Below are positions 5,135 through 9,241 of a stretch of 9,241 nucleotides of DNA, piece by piece (position 1 is the stretch's first letter; each line of letters opens with the position of its first letter). A model generated the notes under the pieces. That model was not told where the DNA came from, made no database searches, and worked only from the letters and a program-made list of their open reading frames with translations. Position numbers and translations under genes: made by a program. Origin of the DNA: Planctomycetota bacterium (GTDB lineage Bacteria; Planctomycetota; Planctomycetia; Pirellulales; Pirellulaceae); assembly GCA_019347795.1 (NCBI GenBank), contig JAHWKS010000140.1:1-9241 (forward strand). The letters are read 5' to 3'.

Positions 5135-7846
5135 CTACTCCGGCTTATAAACGGATTGGAAGAGGTCGCGTTTGGCGGCGGCTTGGGCCGCAGCGTCTTG
5201 CGCGGCGGCGGCGGCGCTTTGGGCGGCCTGCATCGCTTCGGCCTTGGCGGCAAACGCCTTCTCCGCCTCGGCCTTGATCGCCAGCGACTTCTCGTACTCG
5301 GCCTTGATCGCCGCGAGCTGCGCCTCCAGCGCCTTGGCGGCCTCGGCCTTTTCGGCGGCCATCTTCTCGGCCGCCTGCTGCTCGGCGGTCGCCGCTTCCA
5401 GGGCGGTCTGCGCCTGGGCCGCGGCTTGAGCGGCGGCTTCGGCCGACTGAGCAAGCTGCGTCTCGGCCTGCTGGAACGCGGCCAACTCGGCGGCGGCCTT
5501 GTCGGCGGCGGCCTTGGCGGCGTCGGCGGCGGCCTTGGCGGCATCGGCGGCGGCCTTCACCTCGGCGAGTTTCTTCTCGACCTCGGCCTTCGTGGCGGTG
5601 AGTTTTTCGACTTCGGACTTGGCCGTTGTCGCCGCCTGCGTGGCGGCCGTGAGCGCGGCGGCCGCGGCCTGCGCGGCTTTATCGGCCTCGACGACCTTCG
5701 CCTTCGAATCCTCCAATGTCTTCTGTGCGGCGGCGAGGGCGTCGGCCGCGGTCTTGGCGGCGGCGGTTTTCTCCTCGACGGTCTTCTGAGCCGCGGCGCG
5801 CTGCGTCTCCGCGGCGGTCGCGGCGGTTTGCGCCGCCTGCGACTTCTCGGTTAAGGACTGCACTTCCGCCGTCTTGTCGGCGACGGCCTTCTCGGCAGAT
5901 GCTTTATCCGCGTTCGCCTTGTCGAGCGCGGCCTTGGCGGCGTCCACCTTCGGCTGAGCGGCGGCCTTGTCTTCGGCGGCGGCAAGCTCCGCTTCCGCGG
6001 CGCCCAGCGCCTCTTCGGCCGGCTTCACGGCGGCGACGGCCATCGCCAGCGTCTGCTCGAGGGCCGCCTTCTTCTCAGTCGCCTTCTTCACGGCGGATGC
6101 GGCTTGCTCGGCTGCTTGCTTCGCATCCGCGGCAGCCTTCTCGGCGGCGGCATACGCCTGATCGGCTGCGGCCTTCTCTTCGGCGGCTTTTTGCGACGCG
6201 GCTTGCGCGGGGGCGACGGCTTCGGCCGCCTTTTGCTCGGCGGCCTTCATCGCGACGAGTTGCTGGTCGGCCGCGACTTTGTCCGCTTCCGCCTTCTTGG
6301 CGGCTTCCTCCGCGGCGGCGACTTTCGCCACGGCGGCGTTGTAGGCCGCGACCGCGTCGGCCGTCTGCTTCTCGACTTCCGCCAACGCCGCCAGCTTCGG
6401 CTGGAGCTCCGCCTGCGCGGCGGCGGCTTTCTCGGCCGTCGACTTGACGAGCATGTCGAGCGTCGGCGGATTGGCCGGCAGGCGCGCGATCTGCTCGGTC
6501 GATTCGGCGTCCCACATGCGGGTTTCGCCGGTCCAATCCCCCGCCACGACGCGCTTGCCGTCGTGGGTGAACGCGACTTCCAGCGCCGGCTCGGCGAACG
6601 CCGGGAAAGTTTTCAGGGCATTGCCTTCGGCGTTCCAGGTCTTCACGGTCTTGTCCCGACCTGCGGAGACGATACGGCCGTCGTGCGTGAAATCGACCGA
6701 CATCGCCCCGCCGCCGTGGGCGCCCCAGCTCTTGACGTTCTTGCCGTCGAACATCTCCCAGAGCTTGATGGCGCCGTCCTCGCTCGCGCTAGCCAGCATG
6801 TTCGAATCGCCGCGCCAGCTCACATCCCAGATCCCGCCTTGATGTCCCGGCAGGTTGAGGTATTCGCGGGCGGTGTCGGCTTCCCAGACCAGCAGCCCGC
6901 CGGAGCGGTCGCCGGTAGCCAGCAGCACGCCGTCGGGGCTGAAGGCGATGGCCTGCAACCAGTCGGTGTGCTTTTTGATCGACTGGACCATCTCGCCGGT
7001 TTCGGTCGAGAAGACGCGGATCATCTTCGCGGGCCCGCCGAGGGCGATCAGCGTATGGCTGGCGTTGATGTCGCAGGCCAGCACGGCGTCCACCTCTTCG
7101 CCGACCTTGAGCACCCGGGCGCCGGTCTTCACGTCGTACAGCACCGCACAACCGGAGTGTCCGCCGCGTCCGCCGCCGGCCAACAGGAGCGAGCCGTTGC
7201 GGCTGAACTTGAGGCAGTAGACTTCGCCCTCGGGGAACGGGAGCACGCCGAGCAGCTCGCCGCTATCGGAGTTGTAGAGCATCACCTGCCGCTGCCCCGC
7301 CACCGCGACCAGCGGCGCCCAGGGGCTGGAGGCGATCGCGGTGGCCGCCGCCGCACGCTCGGTGTAAATGACCGGCTGGCGCCAGAGTCCCTCGGGCATC
7401 GCCGCGGGACCCTCAGGTTTGCCCGTGGCCGCGTCCGGCGAAATCGCCAGATTCATCGTCTTCTTCTTGGTGACCGTGGAGCCGGAGTTCTCCAGGGCGC
7501 CCCCCTCGATCCAGCCGCGGATCACGGCCAGCTTCGCCTCCGGCAGCTTATCCTGCATGGGAGGCATGTTCGGCGTCTCATCGTGGTTCACCAAGGCCCA
7601 GAGGCGCGAGCTGGCAAGGTCCTGCTCAAAGACCACCTCGCCGCTGGAGCCCCCTTCCATCGTCGTGCTGTACGTGTCCAGGGCCAGCCCCCCCTTGCGG
7701 CCGTCCATGTTGTGGCAGCTAAAGCAGTTTTCGCGGAAGATCGGCCGGACGTGATCGTCGTAGGTGATCTTGTCCTGGGCATGAGCCGACGCGGCGACGC
7801 AAGTCAGCCCGGCGGAGACGATGACAAAGAGCGTTCGGTGCAACAT
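5135..7846 (-). CDS. Exported cytochrome c (PSCyt1-type)/WD40/Ala-rich coiled-coil protein
   Basis: A 903-residue exported protein with four parts. (1) Signal peptide, residues 1-23, with cleavage near AHA/QDK. (2) A planctomycete cytochrome c domain, about 25-120: haem motif CFSCH (41-45), then GRKGGLALDT, a candidate distal Met in TPNMPPM (94 or 97), and LAVIRGWIEGGA. (3) A WD40 beta-propeller, about 162-452, with roughly seven repeats, clearest in IAFSPDGVLLATGD...LLVWE, LASASEDGAIKLWE and IVSAGRDKTVKTW. (4) About 430 residues of Ala/Lys/Glu/Gln-rich coiled coil (about 465-895), ending DLFQSVYKPE. Domain c-type cytochrome plus WD40 is a known planctomycete combination; the very long coiled coil is less usual. 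It follows a DUF1553-type gene on the same strand and precedes a small membrane protein. No Shine-Dalgarno sequence precedes the ATG. Haem binding is predicted; electron partner and cargo unknown. Confidence 0.92.
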   Translation of the reverse strand: MLHRTLFVIVSAGLTCVAASAHAQDKITYDDHVRPIFRENCFSCHNMDGRKGGLALDTYSTTMEGGSSGEVVFEQDLASSRLWALVNHDETPNMPPMQDKLPEAKLAVIRGWIEGGALENSGSTVTKKKTMNLAISPDAATGKPEGPAAMPEGLWRQPVIYTERAAAATAIASSPWAPLVAVAGQRQVMLYNSDSGELLGVLPFPEGEVYCLKFSRNGSLLLAGGGRGGHSGCAVLYDVKTGARVLKVGEEVDAVLACDINASHTLIALGGPAKMIRVFSTETGEMVQSIKKHTDWLQAIAFSPDGVLLATGDRSGGLLVWEADTAREYLNLPGHQGGIWDVSWRGDSNMLASASEDGAIKLWEMFDGKNVKSWGAHGGGAMSVDFTHDGRIVSAGRDKTVKTWNAEGNALKTFPAFAEPALEVAFTHDGKRVVAGDWTGETRMWDAESTEQIARLPANPPTLDMLVKSTAEKAAAAQAELQPKLAALAEVEKQTADAVAAYNAAVAKVAAAEEAAKKAEADKVAADQQLVAMKAAEQKAAEAVAPAQAASQKAAEEKAAADQAYAAAEKAAADAKQAAEQAASAVKKATEKKAALEQTLAMAVAAVKPAEEALGAAEAELAAAEDKAAAQPKVDAAKAALDKANADKASAEKAVADKTAEVQSLTEKSQAAQTAATAAETQRAAAQKTVEEKTAAAKTAADALAAAQKTLEDSKAKVVEADKAAQAAAAALTAATQAATTAKSEVEKLTATKAEVEKKLAEVKAAADAAKAAADAAKAAADKAAAELAAFQQAETQLAQSAEAAAQAAAQAQTALEAATAEQQAAEKMAAEKAEAAKALEAQLAAIKAEYEKSLAIKAEAEKAFAAKAEAMQAAQSAAAAAQDAAAQAAAKRDLFQSVYKPE
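5501..5560 (-). repeat. 21-bp tandem repeat in the coiled-coil coding region
   Basis: Two identical 21-bp units (5501-5521 and 5522-5542; GTCGGCGGCGGCCTTGGCGG plus C) are followed by a partial third that differs at its first base. On the coding strand each unit encodes the heptad (A)KAAADAA. The period of exactly seven codons fits growth of the coiled coil by repeat duplication. Confidence 0.85.
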
Positions 7847-7886
7847 GATACCGGCGAACGATATGAGGTGAACAGTCAGGTGGGAT

Positions 7887-7969
7887 CGTTTAACCGCTCC
7901 CCAACGGGGAGCGCGAGGGCCAGCCGCTCGGCCGTGTCGAGCGCGGCCCGATGGGCACGCGGTTAAACG
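7887..7969. repeat. 83-bp cloverleaf-like palindromic element
   Basis: Outer arms CGTTTAACCGC (7887-7897) and GCGGTTAAACG (7959-7969) are perfectly complementary over 11 bp. Inside are a tight hairpin, GCTCCCC-aac-GGGGAGC (7896-7912), sharing its first bases with the outer arm, and a second imperfect hairpin (GCCGCTCG ... CGAGCGCGGC, about 7924-7948). Together they could fold as a three-way junction. It fills most of the 127-nt gap between the DUF1553-type and cytochrome genes. It looks like a dispersed repeat; an effect on the intergenic mRNA is possible but not shown. Confidence 0.75.
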
Positions 7970-7973
7970 TGGA

Positions 7974-9035
7974 TTAGTGGTTGAAAATAAACTCGCGTGA
8001 GTTCAGCACGGCCCAGAACACGTCTTCCAGGCCCTGCTGCGGGTTGGCGGCCTGCTGGACCACTTCCATCAGCTTCGCCGTCTCTTCCGCGTTCGGCTTT
8101 CGGCTGAGGCAGCGGATATAGATCGATTCGATCGCCTGCTCAGGCGTCTTGCCGCCATCGAGCAGCGTCTTCACAAGCCCTCCCTGTCCGATCTTGTTTT
8201 GGACGGTGTCGCCGTTCAAGAGGTGCAGCGCCTGCGAGAGGTTCGGGTCGGTCACCACCTCGCACGCGCACACGGTCTCGCGGGTGGCGCGGCCGAAAGT
8301 GGTGAGGAAGTACGTGCTGGTCCGCCCATCGGCGATCTGCACCGCCCGGGCGCCCAGCGGCAGGCCCTGGAACTTGTCCTTCGTCTGCGTCGCTTGGCTA
8401 ATGCAGTCGAGCATCATCTCGGCCTGAATGCGGCGGACGTTGCCGTGGGCGAAGTTCAGCTCGTCCTGGGCGTTCGACTCGTTGCGGACCGTGCTTCGCT
8501 GGTACGCCTGCGAGTTGCAGATGTCGCGCACGACGGCTTTGAAATCGTAGTTGTACTCGATCAGCTTGTCGGCCAGCGCGTCCAGCAGCTCGGGGTTGCT
8601 GGGGGGATTGCTCACCCGCACGTCGTCCACCGGCTCGACGATCCCCTTGCCGAAGAAGTGGGCCCAGATGCGGTTGCTCACATTGCGGGCGAAGAAGGGA
8701 TTGTCCGGCGCCGTGAGCCAATCGGCCAACAGCGCGCGGCGGTCCTTGCCGGCGGTGTCCGGCTCTTCGCCGCCGAGGAACTTGGGCTTCATCACGGCGT
8801 TGCCGACCATGTGGCGAACCTCGCCGCCGCCGCGGTTGAAAACGATTGTCTCGCGGTAGTCCTCCCCCTGCTTGCGGCCGATCTGGGCGAAGAACGCCGC
8901 GAAGAACGACGCGGTGCCGACGGCGACCATCGCCTGCTGCAGGGTCCACGGCGTCGGCCACACGAGGGCGGCCAACGCCGTCAGCCCCAGCGCGATGACG
9001 ACGGCGACGATGCCGCTGATGAGAGAACCGATCAT
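7974..9035 (-). CDS. DUF1553-domain protein with an atypical N-terminus (apparent fusion)
   Basis: A 353-residue protein. Residues about 60-353 match the planctomycete DUF1553 domain: FNRGGGEVRHM, KPKFLGG, GKDRRALLADWLTAPDNPFF, NRIWAHFFGKGIVEPVDDVR, VSNPPSNPELLDAL, YDFKAVVRDI, and near the end NSREFIFNH. Function of the domain is unknown; such proteins are exported and usually paired with a cytochrome/WD40 protein, as here. Normal members are about 700-1000 residues, with a signal peptide and a DUF1549 half before DUF1553. Here that half is missing. Residues 1-57 instead hold two hydrophobic helices (about 3-27 and 35-52) ending QIGRKQG. The join at about residue 58 (near 8862) keeps the frame. 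AGGA lies 7 nt before the ATG. The result may be a real fusion after a deletion, or an assembly chimera. Confidence 0.8.
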   Translation of the reverse strand: MIGSLISGIVAVVIALGLTALAALVWPTPWTLQQAMVAVGTASFFAAFFAQIGRKQGEDYRETIVFNRGGGEVRHMVGNAVMKPKFLGGEEPDTAGKDRRALLADWLTAPDNPFFARNVSNRIWAHFFGKGIVEPVDDVRVSNPPSNPELLDALADKLIEYNYDFKAVVRDICNSQAYQRSTVRNESNAQDELNFAHGNVRRIQAEMMLDCISQATQTKDKFQGLPLGARAVQIADGRTSTYFLTTFGRATRETVCACEVVTDPNLSQALHLLNGDTVQNKIGQGGLVKTLLDGGKTPEQAIESIYIRCLSRKPNAEETAKLMEVVQQAANPQQGLEDVFWAVLNSREFIFNH

Positions 9036-9181
9036 GCCCCTGTCCTGCCCGGCACCGCCGCTGCAGGAACATGTGCGGCGGCCGCTGCTCAGCGGTCCCC
9101 GATGGGGTTGGGGAGGAAGGTTCTCCTCGGTGATGTGGAGCTGGCTTCCGGGCGGGTACGGTCTCGGCGCTGCCGCCCACT

Positions 9182-9186
9182 GGAGG
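9182..9186 (+). promoter_or_regulatory. Shine-Dalgarno for the gene at 9192
   Basis: GGAGG lies 5 nt before the ATG at 9192, good spacing for translation initiation. It favours 9192 over the in-frame ATG at 9201. Confidence 0.55.
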
Positions 9187-9191
9187 CCCGG

Positions 9192-9241
9192 ATGCGCACC
9201 ATGACCGACGCCGAGATCGACCAGTTCCTCCTTGCCGGCAC
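9192..9241 (+). CDS. 5' end of an unidentified gene, cut by the right edge
   Basis: Only 16 codons are visible: MRTMTDAEIDQFLLAG. They follow a well-spaced GGAGG and diverge from the DUF1553-type gene, leaving a spacer of 156 nt. The pattern resembles the first helix of flavin- or F420-binding PNPOx-fold proteins (xTDxEIxxFL). That comparison is weak on so few residues and no product is assigned. A second in-frame ATG at 9201 is a possible alternative start. Confidence 0.5.
   Translation, partial: MRTMTDAEIDQFLLAG

Noticed and set aside
5156..6447. Gly- and Arg/Pro-rich plus-strand open frames opposite the coiled coil.
   Set aside because: They mirror the Ala-rich repeats (GCC/GGC codons) and show no independent motif or start signal.
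5135..7846. A CRISPR-like array in the repetitive part of the cytochrome gene.
   Set aside because: The repeats are coding heptads without unique spacers, in frame throughout.
6104..7966. A 620-codon plus-strand open frame.
   Set aside because: It is the reverse of the cytochrome/WD40 gene; high GC keeps the opposite frame open, and its Gly/Arg/Leu composition is that of a shadow.

Overview
The window looks like a chromosomal segment of a high-GC planctomycete, probably of the Pirellulales lineage. The main evidence is a planctomycete-type cytochrome c/WD40 gene placed next to a DUF1553 gene. Supporting signs are a signal peptidase-like protein with a zinc-ribbon insert, rpsR and infC lying outside their usual ribosomal-protein neighbourhoods, several genes without a Shine-Dalgarno sequence, and many short palindromic intergenic repeats. 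The taxonomic call is inferred from gene content.

Layout, left to right. At 1-1022 (minus) there is a partial signal peptidase I-like gene that runs off the left edge. At 1023-1354 a spacer carries two large inverted repeats. At 1355-2770 (minus) infC (translation initiation factor IF-3) is followed 33 nt later by a gene for a secreted protein of unknown function. At 2771-3116 a divergent spacer holds the infC and rpsR upstream regions and a probable dispersed repeat. At 3117-3799 (plus) rpsR (ribosomal protein bS18) is followed 2 nt later by a 4HBT-fold acyl-CoA thioesterase.

The stretch 3829-4518 is decaying. It holds a small plus-strand gene broken by one in-frame TAG. Converging on it from the minus strand are an antitoxin-like gene with a one-base deletion and a scrambled remnant of what may be its toxin partner. 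At 4519-4814 there is no gene, only GC-rich hairpin sequence.

The right half (4815-9035, minus) reads as one transcription unit in three parts: a DUF1553-type gene, a 903-residue exported protein (cytochrome c box, WD40 propeller, about 430 residues of alanine-rich coiled coil), and a small two-helix membrane protein. In this family arrangement the DUF1553 protein and the cytochrome/WD40 protein are usually paired and exported. Here the DUF1553 gene is abnormal: its usual N-terminal half (DUF1549 region) is missing and is replaced by about 57 residues with two membrane segments, which looks like a gene fusion. An 83-bp cloverleaf-like palindromic element sits between it and the cytochrome gene. 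A divergent gene begins at 9192 and leaves the window at the right edge.

The most unusual points are the chimeric DUF1553 gene, the cytochrome/propeller/coiled-coil architecture, the cluster of broken small genes at 3829-4518, and the density of palindromic repeats. I see no CRISPR array, transposase, tRNA or rRNA.
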